DNA of 64,000 nucleotides, taken from contig NZ_AKWX02000023.1 in the NCBI RefSeq assembly GCF_000306115.2, positions 62,001 to 126,000 on the forward strand, read 5' to 3'. The position numbers were made by a program, and so were the translations under genes. The notes beneath the pieces are model-generated. The model ran no database searches and was not told the DNA's origin. It saw only the letters and a program-made list of their open reading frames with translations. The DNA comes from Leptospira wolffii serovar Khorat str. Khorat-H2. GTDB lineage: Bacteria; Spirochaetota; Leptospiria; Leptospirales; Leptospiraceae. How positions within the stretch are numbered: position 1 is the first letter of the stretch; each line of letters opens with the position of its first letter. This document shows, in pieces, positions 17,941-27,954 of the stretch.

Positions 17941-18933
17941 ATGCAGAAGGTTTTCCAATTCGAACCGATCTATAAGGAAAAAGTCTGGGGCGGAAGAAAG
18001 CTAGAGACATTTCTAGGGCGAAATCTTCCACCGGGAGAGATAGGAGAATCATGGGAAATTTCCGATTATGGATCCGATCTCTCCGTTATCGTTAACGGAG
18101 AATATTCTGGCAAAACGTTGCGCGAAGCCTACCGTTCGGATCCGGATTCCGTTTTGGGTAAGCCTTTTCGAGGAAAGGATTTTCCCCTTCTTATCAAACT
18201 CATAGACGCAAAAGAAAAACTCTCCGTGCAAGTGCATCCCGACGATGCATATGCGGATAAATTCGATCCCGAGTCTTCCGGTAAGAAGGAAGCATGGACA
18301 GTGTTGCAAGCGGATACAGGATCCAAATTGGTCTGCGGTTTTTCCAGAAAGACAAACCGGGAAGAATTCGCCGATTATGTAAAGTCCAACCGAGTCGAAG
18401 AGGTTCTGAACGAAGTGGAAGTATCCGAATTGGATTCCTTTCTTCTGAATCCGGGACGTATTCATGCGATCGGAGCGGGCATTCTTCTCATGGAAGTGCA
18501 ACAGTCTTCGGATTCCACTTACCGCGTTTACGATTACGGTCGTCCTAGAGAGTTGCATCTTAGTAAGGCCTTGGACGTCTTGGATTATTCTTCCGCGGAT
18601 CCTCAGGATAGATTGTCTCGTAAAAGGATCGATGCTGCCGGTTACGAAAGATTCCTACTGACCGCGAACGATAAGTTTCGGATGGAGATTTTGGAATCGG
18701 ATCGGGAAATTCTTCTCCCCGCTTTTTCCCAAGAACCGGTATTTCACGTTCTTATGATATTAGAAGGGCATTGCTTCGTGGAGGGTTTGGATCTCAAAAA
18801 AGGGGATACGGTACTCGTCACCGCTGCGGGAATCCGGGAGGGAGTCGTTTGCAGACCCGGATCTCCTAAACTTAGATTGGCTTGGTCCGGACCGGGCACG
18901 GATTGGATTGCGTTTAATGCAGATTCCAGATAA
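17941..18933 (+). CDS. manA: Mannose-6-phosphate isomerase, type I
   Basis: 330 residues from the ATG at 17941; an earlier in-frame ATG at 17818 lies inside the J-protein gene and adds an unrelated N-terminus. Zinc ligands are in VQVHPDD, KKEAW and GRIHAIGAG, and the short length matches the Bacillus-like class. It interconverts fructose-6-phosphate and mannose-6-phosphate, feeding GDP-mannose for LPS and glycans. The end overlaps the HNH gene start by 17 bases. Confidence 0.94.
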   Translation: MQKVFQFEPIYKEKVWGGRKLETFLGRNLPPGEIGESWEISDYGSDLSVIVNGEYSGKTLREAYRSDPDSVLGKPFRGKDFPLLIKLIDAKEKLSVQVHPDDAYADKFDPESSGKKEAWTVLQADTGSKLVCGFSRKTNREEFADYVKSNRVEEVLNEVEVSELDSFLLNPGRIHAIGAGILLMEVQQSSDSTYRVYDYGRPRELHLSKALDVLDYSSADPQDRLSRKRIDAAGYERFLLTANDKFRMEILESDREILLPAFSQEPVFHVLMILEGHCFVEGLDLKKGDTVLVTAAGIREGVVCRPGSPKLRLAWSGPGTDWIAFNADSR

Positions 18934-19213
18934 TAGCGGCTTTTCGGAAGAGCCTTTACTCTGGGTCAGCGAATCCGAAATCAAAAAGCAGAGACAAATC
19001 GCCAAGGAATTGCGTAAGACTCCTTGGTGGAAAAAAAAGAAGGCGGACGGAATTTGCCATTATTGCGGGAAGAAATTTCCGCCGGAAGATCTGACCATGG
19101 ATCATCTGATACCCTTGGCTAAGGGCGGAAAGTCCATTAAAGCCAACCTAGTTCCCGCCTGCAAAGACTGCAATAACGCTAAAAAGAACAAATTACCTTT
19201 CGAGGATTTTTAA
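18917..19213 (+). CDS. HNH endonuclease family protein
   Basis: 98 residues from the ATG at 18917 (a TTG at 18908 is also in frame). A compact HNH domain: CHYCGKKF, then TMDHLIPLAKGGKS, then NLVPACKDCNNAK, giving the two zinc knuckles and the DH...N...N catalytic signature. It overlaps the last 17 bases of manA. Small solitary HNH proteins of this type are widespread; no methylase or phage genes are nearby, so a restriction or phage role is not supported here. Confidence 0.9.
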   Translation: MQIPDNSGFSEEPLLWVSESEIKKQRQIAKELRKTPWWKKKKADGICHYCGKKFPPEDLTMDHLIPLAKGGKSIKANLVPACKDCNNAKKNKLPFEDF

Positions 19214-19216
19214 AAT

Positions 19217-19447
19217 CTACCAACAATGCGGTTTATAGACCGCCTGTATTAGATACAATCTACAGTAATCCGGATTTTGAGGATCGGCCAAACAGGCGGT
19301 CTGCAAGTTTTCCGTGATTTTTTTATCTTGGGAGGTTTCCCGACTGCAGTCTTGTCTACCGCCTCCCTCGTTACAGTACGTTCCGAAAATCCAGAAGAAA
19401 GATAGGCAAAGCGAAAGATTACAGATCTTTCGGAGACGATTCTTCAT
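19217..19447 (-). CDS. Small cysteine-rich lipoprotein, hypothetical
   Basis: 76 residues: basic N-terminus, hydrophobic core and a lipobox-like IFGTYC (Cys25), followed by a 51-residue mature part with four more cysteines. The ATG directly abuts the TAA of the upstream hybrid kinase (19448), so it is co-expressed with that sensor. It could be an accessory lipoprotein for the DISM sensor domain; that is inference from adjacency. Confidence 0.65.
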   Translation of the reverse strand: MKNRLRKICNLSLCLSFFWIFGTYCNEGGGRQDCSRETSQDKKITENLQTACLADPQNPDYCRLYLIQAVYKPHCW

Positions 19448-21892
19448 TTAGTAAGATTCCGTTTTCCCCTGCGAGGATTGCAAATAGGATTCCAAAAATT
19501 TTTCCCAATCTTTTTGCAAGGAAGGTTTCTTGAGATAATAGTCGAATCCGAGGGAGCGAAAGGATTCCTCGGAGCCGGGGAGAGCGTGTGCCGTCCAGGC
19601 GACTAAAACAGGGCAGATTTTCTGGGTCTCTTTGATTCTTGCGGCGAGTTCCGTTCCGGTAATTTCGGGTAAATCTATATCCAATAGAATTATATTATAT
19701 TTTCCTGATTCGATGCAAGCCAGAGCGTCGGTTCCGTTGGCCACCGCCGTTACGGTCATACCGAGTCTATTTAGCATTTCCGAAGCGACCTTTCTTGTGA
19801 AATCCTGGTCCTCGACTAAGAGTATATTTTGGCGAGGGAAATTAGGAGAGGGGGATTTTATTTCTTCTTCCCATTCTTGTTTTTCGTCTTCTTGAGGGAA
19901 GGGAATCAGAAAGGAGAATTTGGATCCTTTTTCCGGCTCGCTTGTGAATCGTATGCTTCCCCCCATGAGTTCTACGAGTTTTTTGGATATGGTGAGTCCT
20001 AGTCCACTACCGCCGAACTTGCGAGCTACCGAGGAATCTCCCTGTACGAAAGGTTCGAATAATGAAGAAGCCTTGTCGGCCGGAATGCCCAAGCCGTCGT
20101 CCTCTACCCAGAATTCCAGTATTCTGGAAAATTGGTCTTGCCCGAAAAATCTTACTCCTAGGGAGACCTTACCACCCGATCCGGTAAACTTGACTGCATT
20201 GCTTAAGAGATTCAGAAGAACTTGTTGGATTCTTCCTTCGTCACCTAGGAAAATTCCGGGATGATGGTCCGGATAACTGATATCTACGATGATCCTTTTC
20301 TCTTCCGCTCTGGCTTTGACCACTCTTGCCGCTTTTTGCAAGACCGCAAATGGATCGAAAGGGATAATTTCCAAAGAGAATCGATGATTTTCGATTTTAG
20401 AAAGATCTAGAAACTGGTTTACCAGATGCAAAAGATTCTCTCCCGAAACTTGGATGATCTCCGCGTATTCCTTTTGTTCCGGATTGAGAGGGCTCTCGGA
20501 AAGAAGGCTTGCGGTGCCCAGTAATCCGTTCAAAGGAGTCCGGATTTCGTGACTCATGGTCGCTAAAAAATCATATCGGAATTTTGCCTCCGACTCCGCC
20601 TTTTCTTTGGCCACGGTCAATTGCTTGGTTCTTAGCTGGACCTGTCCTTCCAGCTCCACGCTCGCGGACTTTGCGGCCTCCATCGCTCTGGAAAAGGAGA
20701 TGGAGAATTCCAGGCTATGGGAGAATATGAATAGGAAGAGTGCGGGAGCGAGAATGTATCGACTGTTTAGAATATAATGGGAAACTAATATATCGTTGAT
20801 CCCCGCCAGGATGATGAAGGCGACTCCGGCGAGAACAAGTATGGATCCCGGCCTACGATTCAAGACGGATTTTACGCATCCTATAAGAGTGTAGATGCCT
20901 CCTCCCGCGATCACGAATTGATAAGGTATAAGTAGATTCGCGTAGATTTCCACTGGAAGAAACGCGGCGCTGAATCCGAAAACGGAGAAAATACCGATGG
21001 AATATAATTCCGTTTTCGGATGGAAATCTTTCGGGAAAGAGGCGGCCAGATATCCTAAGAATCCGGAACATAGCGCGTAAGTACTCAGGTATTCCAGACG
21101 ATAAGAAATCTCCCAAGGAATCTCCGGGAACGCGGAATTGAACAATCTGTTTCCGGTCAGGAAGAATCGTAAGACCCCCGCCAAAGAAAATACGGCGAAG
21201 TAAATCGGAGCCTTTTCCTTTCTGGATCTCAGGAAAGCGGCGATTTGATAAATCGCCAGGACTAAGACGGAAGAGGAAGTGGCGATTTCCATCGCCATAT
21301 TTGCATGATGTTCTTTTAATATATTATCTTCGGTTCCAAGCTTCGGAGCGTACCAAAGTCCTCCGTAGATATGCTTAAAATTGGATATTTCCACATCCAA
21401 TTCTTGGGTGGTTCCGGGCAGAACCACGATGGAGGAACCTAAAAACGGAATCGATTCTTCCGCACTTTTGCCCGTTTTACCTGTTCTTTGCAAAAGCTTT
21501 CCGTCGGCATAAACCGAGTATGACGTGCCTTGGTCCGGAATCTGCAACATTAGATCCGGTGAGTCCGGCGGTAGCGTTAAGCGGAGACGATAAGTGGCGA
21601 ATCCCTTTCCTTTAGGGAAAAGTTCCTTTCCGTCCTTTTTGACATCGTTCCAAACGGCGGGAACGTTTACAAAAAGAGACTCTGGTTTTTGTTTAAAATC
21701 CAAAGATTCGGACGCTGTAAATTGGGAAGGAAAGATCTCCCATTCTCCCACGAGAAGAATGGAACTCTCCTTAGGATTCCAATTTTTAGCATGTAGGATC
21801 CCGCCGCTCACGCGGGTAGTCTCTAACCTATCACAATTTGCTAACATTAGGAAAGAGAGAAGAATGGAAATTTTAACGTATATGGAATCCAT
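19448..21892 (-). CDS. Hybrid histidine kinase with 7TMR-DISM lipoprotein sensor
   Basis: 814 residues from the ATG at 21892; the frame also reaches a TTG at 21916. The signal peptide has a lipobox ending LMLANC (Cys20). A jelly-roll extracellular domain (about 35-195) is followed by seven membrane helices (about 200-400), a coiled coil, and HisKA with ATMSHEIRTPLNG. The HATPase shows NLLSNAVKFT, DDGLGIP and GSGLGLTISKKLVELMGG. The C-terminal receiver has the phospho-Asp in LLDIDLPEITG. The sensor half is clearly related to the cyclase at 5030-7105. No HPt or DNA-binding partner is adjacent. Confidence 0.93.
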   Translation of the reverse strand: MDSIYVKISILLSFLMLANCDRLETTRVSGGILHAKNWNPKESSILLVGEWEIFPSQFTASESLDFKQKPESLFVNVPAVWNDVKKDGKELFPKGKGFATYRLRLTLPPDSPDLMLQIPDQGTSYSVYADGKLLQRTGKTGKSAEESIPFLGSSIVVLPGTTQELDVEISNFKHIYGGLWYAPKLGTEDNILKEHHANMAMEIATSSSVLVLAIYQIAAFLRSRKEKAPIYFAVFSLAGVLRFFLTGNRLFNSAFPEIPWEISYRLEYLSTYALCSGFLGYLAASFPKDFHPKTELYSIGIFSVFGFSAAFLPVEIYANLLIPYQFVIAGGGIYTLIGCVKSVLNRRPGSILVLAGVAFIILAGINDILVSHYILNSRYILAPALFLFIFSHSLEFSISFSRAMEAAKSASVELEGQVQLRTKQLTVAKEKAESEAKFRYDFLATMSHEIRTPLNGLLGTASLLSESPLNPEQKEYAEIIQVSGENLLHLVNQFLDLSKIENHRFSLEIIPFDPFAVLQKAARVVKARAEEKRIIVDISYPDHHPGIFLGDEGRIQQVLLNLLSNAVKFTGSGGKVSLGVRFFGQDQFSRILEFWVEDDGLGIPADKASSLFEPFVQGDSSVARKFGGSGLGLTISKKLVELMGGSIRFTSEPEKGSKFSFLIPFPQEDEKQEWEEEIKSPSPNFPRQNILLVEDQDFTRKVASEMLNRLGMTVTAVANGTDALACIESGKYNIILLDIDLPEITGTELAARIKETQKICPVLVAWTAHALPGSEESFRSLGFDYYLKKPSLQKDWEKFLESYLQSSQGKTESY

Positions 21893-22059
21893 TAGAGTTC
21901 GCTTTGCCGGTCCCAAACGGGAAATCTCGCTTAGAGATCAAATTTTACTCCAAAAACGGGAAAATTTTGCCACTGTCCAGCTTTTACGGCAAGCCGATAA
22001 ATTTTTAACCGAAGGTTCCTTCCTTTTTTTTGCCGATCTTAAAACCGGAGGAAGACCGG

Positions 22060-22398
22060 ATGCTCGAATCTTACGAGAAGGACACGGAATCCCAGGAGCA
22101 CGAGGAACTTGGGGACGAGGTTTTGCATCTCCTGGACGAGGACGGGAATCCTTATTCCTTTCTAATAGGCGAGGTTGTGGAACTGGATGAAAGCCAGTAC
22201 TTTCTCCTGATCCCTTCTACGGATGAAGAGAGAGATTGGGTGAATCTGGATGTGGGATTTCTGAAGGGAGAGGAAAGCTTCGGTTATTTTGCGGTGAAGA
22301 TCGAGGCGGACGAATTCGGAGAAGACCGTTTGGTGGAGGTTACCGATCCTAGAGAACTGGAGGATCTATTATACGAACTCAACTCGGACGTAGTCTAA
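22060..22398 (+). CDS. DUF1292-like acidic protein
   Basis: 112 residues from the ATG at 22060, chosen because GGAGGAA lies 8 bases upstream (a TTG at 22030 has none). Strongly acidic. The core ELGDEVLHLLDEDGNPYSF followed by a hydrophobic strand and a YFLLIP segment resembles the DUF1292 (YrzB) family of unknown function. Stands alone between the hybrid kinase (divergent) and the antiporter gene. Confidence 0.7.
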   Translation: MLESYEKDTESQEHEELGDEVLHLLDEDGNPYSFLIGEVVELDESQYFLLIPSTDEERDWVNLDVGFLKGEESFGYFAVKIEADEFGEDRLVEVTDPRELEDLLYELNSDVV

Positions 22399-22490
22399 TC
22401 GTTTAAATCTCCGGATTATCGGATTCTTCTCAAACGAATTATTTTAAAAAAAGAATTCGCATAATTCTTACAGTCTCAGAATATAACATC

Positions 22491-23978
22491 GTGGACCTGC
22501 TTAATCTTACTTTCGAGTTTCAGATTCTCGCTCTCTCCAGCTTAATCATTTTAAGCATCGGTTTGCTGCGTGTGTCCACCAAGTTCGGAGTTCCTTCTCT
22601 ACTCATCTTCCTTACCATAGGGATGCTCGCAGGTTCCGATGGAATTTTAAATATCTGGTTCAACGATGCGGACCTAACTCGCAAGATAGGTTCCATCGCT
22701 CTGGCATTTATTTTATTCTCCGGCGGTCTGGAAACGGATTGGGAAAAAGTAAGACCTATTCTTTGGAAAGGAATTTCTCTCGGGACGGTCGGGGTCTTAT
22801 TGACCTGCGTCTTCGTCGGTCTCTTTTCCACATTTATTCTTGGATTCGATCCGATTATCGGATTTCTTTTAGGAGCGGTCGTTTCTTCCACCGATGCCGC
22901 GGCAGTGTTCAACGTTTTACGTACGAGTAACACCGGTATGCGCAAAGGCTTGACTTCCTTATTGGAATTGGAGTCGGGCAGTAACGATCCTCTCGCGGTT
23001 CTTTTAACCGTTTCCGTTTTGAGCTTTGTGGGAAGTAACGCTCCTAGCTGGGAAATTTTGGCTTGGGAAATTTTCCAACAGTTCAGTATCGGTATTTTAC
23101 TAGGACTCCTTCTAGGTTACTGGATCTATCGAGGGATGAATAGAATCAAACTGGATTACGAGGGTTTGTATCCGGTTCTTCTTTCCGCATCGGTATTATT
23201 CGTATACGCCTCCACTACTTTGGTGAATGGAAACCCGTTCTTGGCGGTGTATATAGCGGGTATCATCATCGGAAATCGTTCGTTTGTGCATAAACGAAGT
23301 AACGTTCGTTTTATGGACGGGATCGCATGGTTGATGCAGATCGTGATGTTCCTTACGCTAGGTTTGCTGGTTTTTCCTTCCAAGATTCCAGGAGTCGCAC
23401 TTACCGGAATTGCGTTCTCCATTTTCATTATGTTAGCGGCTCGACCCGCGGCGGTATTTCTTTCCCTGATCGGTTTCAAAGTGGATTGGAAGGAAAAGAT
23501 TCTAATCTCTTGGGTGGGATTGCGGGGAGCTGCGCCGATTATTCTCGCGACTTTTCCTTTTGCGAAACAGCTTCCCGAGTCCGAGATGATTTTCAATCTA
23601 GTATTCTTTACGGTCTTGACTTCTCTTTTGATCCAAGGGACTACGATTCCTTTCGCAGTACAGCTCTTGGGATTGCAGGCTCCCTTGGAACATAGAGCCT
23701 CTTATCCTTTCGAATTTGAGAACAAGGAGCAGAGCGATACCCAACTAGTGGAATACATCGTTCCGTACGGTTCCGCATCCGTAGGCAAATTCGTATACGA
23801 ATTGGATTTCCCGGAGAATTCTCTCATAACTATGATCTATAGGGGAGATTCTCATTTGGTTCCCACAGGTAAGACCAAAATGGAAGATGGAGACGTTTTA
23901 TTAGTGCTGACTCCCGCCGGAGCCGAGGAGAAGATTCGAGAAATTCTCTCCAGGATGGGCGAGAGAAAAGAACTTTGA
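22491..23978 (+). CDS. CvrA/NhaP2-type potassium/proton antiporter
   Basis: 495 residues starting with GTG. Twelve or so membrane helices of the monovalent cation:proton antiporter-1 family, with the ion-binding region SSTDAAAVFNVLR and LELESGSNDPLAVLLT. A C-terminal TrkA-C-like domain (about 420-490: EYIVPYGSASVGKFVYELD, DGDVLLVLTP) fits the CvrA group, which exchanges K+ for H+ and has a regulatory nucleotide/ion domain. The downstream TTG start overlaps its stop codon (TTGA). Confidence 0.92.
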   Translation: MDLLNLTFEFQILALSSLIILSIGLLRVSTKFGVPSLLIFLTIGMLAGSDGILNIWFNDADLTRKIGSIALAFILFSGGLETDWEKVRPILWKGISLGTVGVLLTCVFVGLFSTFILGFDPIIGFLLGAVVSSTDAAAVFNVLRTSNTGMRKGLTSLLELESGSNDPLAVLLTVSVLSFVGSNAPSWEILAWEIFQQFSIGILLGLLLGYWIYRGMNRIKLDYEGLYPVLLSASVLFVYASTTLVNGNPFLAVYIAGIIIGNRSFVHKRSNVRFMDGIAWLMQIVMFLTLGLLVFPSKIPGVALTGIAFSIFIMLAARPAAVFLSLIGFKVDWKEKILISWVGLRGAAPIILATFPFAKQLPESEMIFNLVFFTVLTSLLIQGTTIPFAVQLLGLQAPLEHRASYPFEFENKEQSDTQLVEYIVPYGSASVGKFVYELDFPENSLITMIYRGDSHLVPTGKTKMEDGDVLLVLTPAGAEEKIREILSRMGERKEL

Positions 23979-25612
23979 TCGGACTGCCTTTAAGGACGGA
24001 TCCGGTTGGGTCCATTAGGAATTTATTATTTAGACTGAAATCCATTCCTGGAATCGAGATTTGGACGGCTATCGGATTATTGCTTGTGGTTTCCTACTGG
24101 AACGCTTGGTTATCCGACGACGCTTTTATCAGTTTTAGAGTCGTCGATAATTTTGTTAACGGGTATGGGCTCAGGTGGAATATAGACGAGAGGGTTCAGG
24201 TATTCACGAACCCTCTTCTTGTTTTACTCCTGATTTTGCCTTATTCCCTCTGGCAGAATATCGTCGTAATATCCCTTATAGTTTCTTTTCTGTCCTGCCT
24301 TGGGACAATATTATTATTACGTAAGGTTTCTTCGAACGGAGTCGCTTTTTTATTAGCTATCGGTTTCCTATTATCTTCCAAGGCATTTGTCGACTATCTC
24401 TATTCTGGCTTGGAAAATAGTCTCAATTATTTTATACAGACCTTCTTTTTCTATATATATTGGACGAAGAGGGACGGATCTAATGATTCTCGATTTCCAC
24501 TCTTAGTCCTGATCGCTTCCGTCGGATTCGTTTCTAGAATGGATTTCGTATTGATCTTCGTTCTTCCGCTTTTCTTTCGCTTCTATGCCGACGTAAAATC
24601 GGGAAAATGGGACAAGACATCGCTCGGCAAGGTTCTTCTTGCAGGTCTTCCGGCTATCCTCTGGTTATTATTTGCGGCGTTCTACTACGGGTCTTTTCTT
24701 CCGAATACGTATTACGCAAAGACGAACGTCGTGGATTCATTTAGGAGTATAATTGCTCAAGGGTTCGCTTATTACCGTTTTCAATTCGTATGGGATCCGA
24801 TTTCGTTCGCTTCCATACCTTTACTGATTCTCCTCCGGATATCTTTCGGGAGGAATATAGGTCCGTTTCGGGATGGAGTTCTATATTCCATTCCTTATTC
24901 GTTATATATTCTTTCGGTCGGAGGAGATTTTATGGCGGGCAGATTTTTCGGTTACATTATACTACTCTTCGGGTTGTCTATTGCGAGAATGGATTCGTTC
25001 GAGTGGAAAGAGAAAGTTTTTGCTTTCGCATTTTTAATAATTTATTCATTCGCTTTTTCCGACTCTCCCATTCGGACGCCGGACGAAGATACGATTTCGG
25101 CAAAGAGGGTAATCGGCAAAGAAGGGATTACGGATGAAAGACTTTATTATTATAATCTTACGTCGCTCATTTCGAGAGGTGCATCTTCTTCGCTGCTTAT
25201 TCCTTTGGCGGAAAAAAGACAAATCCTCCCTCCGGAGAAAAGGGTTTTTGTTACACGCAATATCGGCTTCGTAGGTTTTCTTATGGGTCCTAAATATCAT
25301 ATAGTGGACTTTTATGCATTAAGCGATCCGTTACTATCTAGGATTTTCGGTTTTGGAAGAATCGGCCATAAGATCAGGGCGATCCCGGCGGGATACCTGG
25401 ACTCGATAGAATCAGGGAAGAATCAATTATCCAGTTCGGATTTACGAGAATACTATGAAGGAATTCGGGTATTAACTCAGGCGGATATTTTCGATTCTCG
25501 TCGATGGGATTTGTTCTGGAATTTTCAATTCGGTCGGCAAAGAAGATTTTACAACGTCTATCAAATCGACGATAAGGTCGTCGCGAAAAGCATTCACGAT
25601 TATTTCCATTAA
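23975..25612 (+). CDS. GT-C-fold membrane glycosyltransferase-like protein, copy 1
   Basis: 545 residues starting with TTG that overlaps the antiporter stop. About ten membrane helices. The first loop carries the acidic pair typical of lipid-phosphate-sugar GT-C enzymes (WLSDDAFISF), then GLRWNIDERVQVFTNPLL, resembling mycobacterial arabinofuranosyltransferase-type proteins. A C-terminal soluble region is periplasmic by topology. A close paralogue follows 18 bases downstream. The donor is probably a polyprenyl-phosphate sugar; the acceptor is unknown. Confidence 0.82.
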   Translation: MIGLPLRTDPVGSIRNLLFRLKSIPGIEIWTAIGLLLVVSYWNAWLSDDAFISFRVVDNFVNGYGLRWNIDERVQVFTNPLLVLLLILPYSLWQNIVVISLIVSFLSCLGTILLLRKVSSNGVAFLLAIGFLLSSKAFVDYLYSGLENSLNYFIQTFFFYIYWTKRDGSNDSRFPLLVLIASVGFVSRMDFVLIFVLPLFFRFYADVKSGKWDKTSLGKVLLAGLPAILWLLFAAFYYGSFLPNTYYAKTNVVDSFRSIIAQGFAYYRFQFVWDPISFASIPLLILLRISFGRNIGPFRDGVLYSIPYSLYILSVGGDFMAGRFFGYIILLFGLSIARMDSFEWKEKVFAFAFLIIYSFAFSDSPIRTPDEDTISAKRVIGKEGITDERLYYYNLTSLISRGASSSLLIPLAEKRQILPPEKRVFVTRNIGFVGFLMGPKYHIVDFYALSDPLLSRIFGFGRIGHKIRAIPAGYLDSIESGKNQLSSSDLREYYEGIRVLTQADIFDSRRWDLFWNFQFGRQRRFYNVYQIDDKVVAKSIHDYFH

Positions 25613-25630
25613 TTACGGATATTAGAAGCG

Positions 25631-27196
25631 ATGGAGAGACTAAAACTGATATTTGCAAACCGGAATGTTTGGCCTATATTATTTCTTTTTTGCATTCTTT
25701 CCTATTTTAACGCCTGGCTCTCCGACGATTCTTTCATTAGTTTTAAGGTGGTGGACAATTTTGTCCAAGGAAACGGACTCAGATGGAATATAGACGAGAG
25801 GGTTCAGGTATTCACGAATCCGTTATTGGTCCTGTTCCTTTCGCCCTTTTACTTCCTGTATAAGAATATAGTTTTCTGGTCTTTCTTGAGTTCCTTTCTT
25901 TTCGGAGCTATTACCTTGCTACTTCTATGGAGAATGGCGAGTTCCAGAATTTCCTTTTGGATAGGAGTGTTCTTTCTATTCAGTTCCCGTGCCTTCTTCG
26001 ATTATATTTATTCCGGTCTGGAGAATTCGCTGAATTATTGTTTAGAGGCGGCTTTCTTTTTATACTATTGGAAAGAGAAACCGGAGAATAAATCGAATCT
26101 GCCGATTCTGGTCGGGATCGCTTCTATAGGAATCGTTTCCCGAATCGATTTTTTTCTGATCTTTCTTTTGCCGTTATGTTTAGAACTTCATAAAGTATGG
26201 AAGTCAGGGGGGATCGACGGTAAACTTTTAGGAAAGTCTTTCTTATTCTCCTTTCCCGCGATTTTGTGGTTCGTATTTTCCGCGGTTTATTACGGTTCCT
26301 TGCTTCCGAACACATATTATGCAAAGACAAACGTTTTGGATTCTCGTTCGGATCTGATTTTGCAAGGACTCCAATACTATTCTTTTCAATTCCGTTGGGA
26401 CAGTATCTCCTTATTCTTCCCGATCCTTCTGGTCTCCCTGACTGCGTTTTCCGGAAAAAACGTCCGGCCCCTGATCGTTTCCTTTCTATTCGGAATTCCG
26501 TATCTGCTATATATTCTCCTTGTAGGGGGAGATTTCATGGCAGGGAGATTCTTTACATACGTGATTCTTCTTTTAGGGATCGGGATGGTTCGTCTTCCGG
26601 ATCTTGGGCCTAAGGCTTCGATGGGAATCGTTAGTATTTTATTCTTATATAATATATTGTTTCCCAGTCCTTTTCGTCAGGTTCGATCTCAGGCCTCCGG
26701 CAATCCCTGGATATTGGGCGAAGAACAGATCGCCGACGAGAAGCTATGGTATTTTCCTGCCACGGGTCTTTTTCGACTGGGTAAGGAAGATTCTCTTCTT
26801 CACGATTTGGCTTCCAAGAAAGAATTGCCCGAGCCACGTAAGGTGCTCGTGAAGAATATGGTGGGTATCAGCTCCTTCTCTTTGTCCTCTTCCGTGCATG
26901 TAATCGACGTTTTGGGCCTGGGAGATCCTCTTTTGGCCAGAATTCCTGGAAGAGGAAAAAGAGCCGGTCATAGATACAGAGCGCTGCCGCAAGGATATGT
27001 GGAGAGCTTGGAGCAGAATAAGAACCTAATCGTAGATCCGGATCTGAAAGAATATTACGATTCTCTGTTGATATTGGTCCGAGGCGATCTTTGGGACATT
27101 AAAAGATGGGGTCTTTTTTTGAAATTCCAATTCGGAGAATATAGGAAATACGTTAAGCCGTATTCCGTAGACTCGGAAAAGAAGATCGGCGAATAA
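25631..27196 (+). CDS. GT-C-fold membrane glycosyltransferase-like protein, copy 2
   Basis: 521 residues, ATG start 18 bases after its paralogue. It shares the block NAWLSDDSFISFKVVDNF, the NIDERVQVFTNPLL loop, GSLLPNTYYAKTNVLDS and GGDFMAGRFF, so the pair arose by tandem duplication. N-terminal sequence and the last 100 residues have diverged. It probably works with copy 1 on the same or a related envelope glycan. The 3' neighbour (motA) is convergent. Confidence 0.82.
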   Translation: MERLKLIFANRNVWPILFLFCILSYFNAWLSDDSFISFKVVDNFVQGNGLRWNIDERVQVFTNPLLVLFLSPFYFLYKNIVFWSFLSSFLFGAITLLLLWRMASSRISFWIGVFFLFSSRAFFDYIYSGLENSLNYCLEAAFFLYYWKEKPENKSNLPILVGIASIGIVSRIDFFLIFLLPLCLELHKVWKSGGIDGKLLGKSFLFSFPAILWFVFSAVYYGSLLPNTYYAKTNVLDSRSDLILQGLQYYSFQFRWDSISLFFPILLVSLTAFSGKNVRPLIVSFLFGIPYLLYILLVGGDFMAGRFFTYVILLLGIGMVRLPDLGPKASMGIVSILFLYNILFPSPFRQVRSQASGNPWILGEEQIADEKLWYFPATGLFRLGKEDSLLHDLASKKELPEPRKVLVKNMVGISSFSLSSSVHVIDVLGLGDPLLARIPGRGKRAGHRYRALPQGYVESLEQNKNLIVDPDLKEYYDSLLILVRGDLWDIKRWGLFLKFQFGEYRKYVKPYSVDSEKKIGE

Positions 27197-27213
27197 AGAT
27201 AATGTGATAAGAC

Positions 27214-27954
27214 TTAGGATCTTTCCAGGAAAGGAGCCATTCTTTCCACAAGAATCCTACGGTTGTCTCCCGTTTGTAAGGCGATGATTCCTCGGATGAT
27301 CGCTTGCCTCCTACGATTTCTGGAAAATGCCCAGGTACGCAGTCGATTCGCGAGGGGAAAATAAGCCAGGTTGGCAAAAGCGATCCCGTAGAAAGTGGCG
27401 ATAAAAGCGGTCGCTATCCCTTCGCCCAAGGCTCTTGTTCCTGCACCCAGATTTTCCAATACGCTCACAAGACCCATGACGGTTCCTATGATGCCTATCG
27501 TAGGAGAAAATCCTCCCGCAGTCTCTAGGATCTTTGCAGAACGAATTTCCTTTTCTTCCAATCCTTCCGCAGCTTCGAAAAGAATTTCCTCCACAGCTCT
27601 TGGATCGGTTCCGTCCACGATGAGTTGGATCCCTTTTCGTAAGAACGCATCCGGCACGGCTGCGAGTTGGTCCTCTAGGGATAGTAGTCCGTTCTTACGA
27701 GCCTTCTCCGCAAAATCCAGAAACAGATCCGAAAGGGAAAATTCCCTTTTGGGAAATACGGCCTCTCTCATATGAACTAAAAGATTGGCAAATTCTTCGA
27801 TAGAATAACTGGCGTAGGTTGCCCCGAAGGTACCGCCTATAATCAGGATTAATGCGGAAAATTTGATAAAGGAGAGAATATGCGCTTCTTCCAGAAGAAT
27901 GGCGACTAGGACGGAGGCAAATGCCGCAAGGAGACCCAGGATCGTGGACCGCAT
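27214..27954 (-). CDS. motA: MotA-like flagellar stator / proton channel protein
   Basis: 246 residues from the ATG at 27954; the frame extends to a TTG at 27990. Four membrane helices in the MotA/TolQ/ExbB pattern. The pore-lining segment [22 protein letters not shown] carries the conserved Pro, and the large cytoplasmic loop (about 60-150) and length favour MotA over ExbB. It would conduct protons to drive the flagellar motor together with MotB. No motB follows, so the partner must be elsewhere. The 5' region holds a terminator-like hairpin at 28082-28108. Confidence 0.85.
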   Translation of the reverse strand: MRSTILGLLAAFASVLVAILLEEAHILSFIKFSALILIIGGTFGATYASYSIEEFANLLVHMREAVFPKREFSLSDLFLDFAEKARKNGLLSLEDQLAAVPDAFLRKGIQLIVDGTDPRAVEEILFEAAEGLEEKEIRSAKILETAGGFSPTIGIIGTVMGLVSVLENLGAGTRALGEGIATAFIATFYGIAFANLAYFPLANRLRTWAFSRNRRRQAIIRGIIALQTGDNRRILVERMAPFLERS

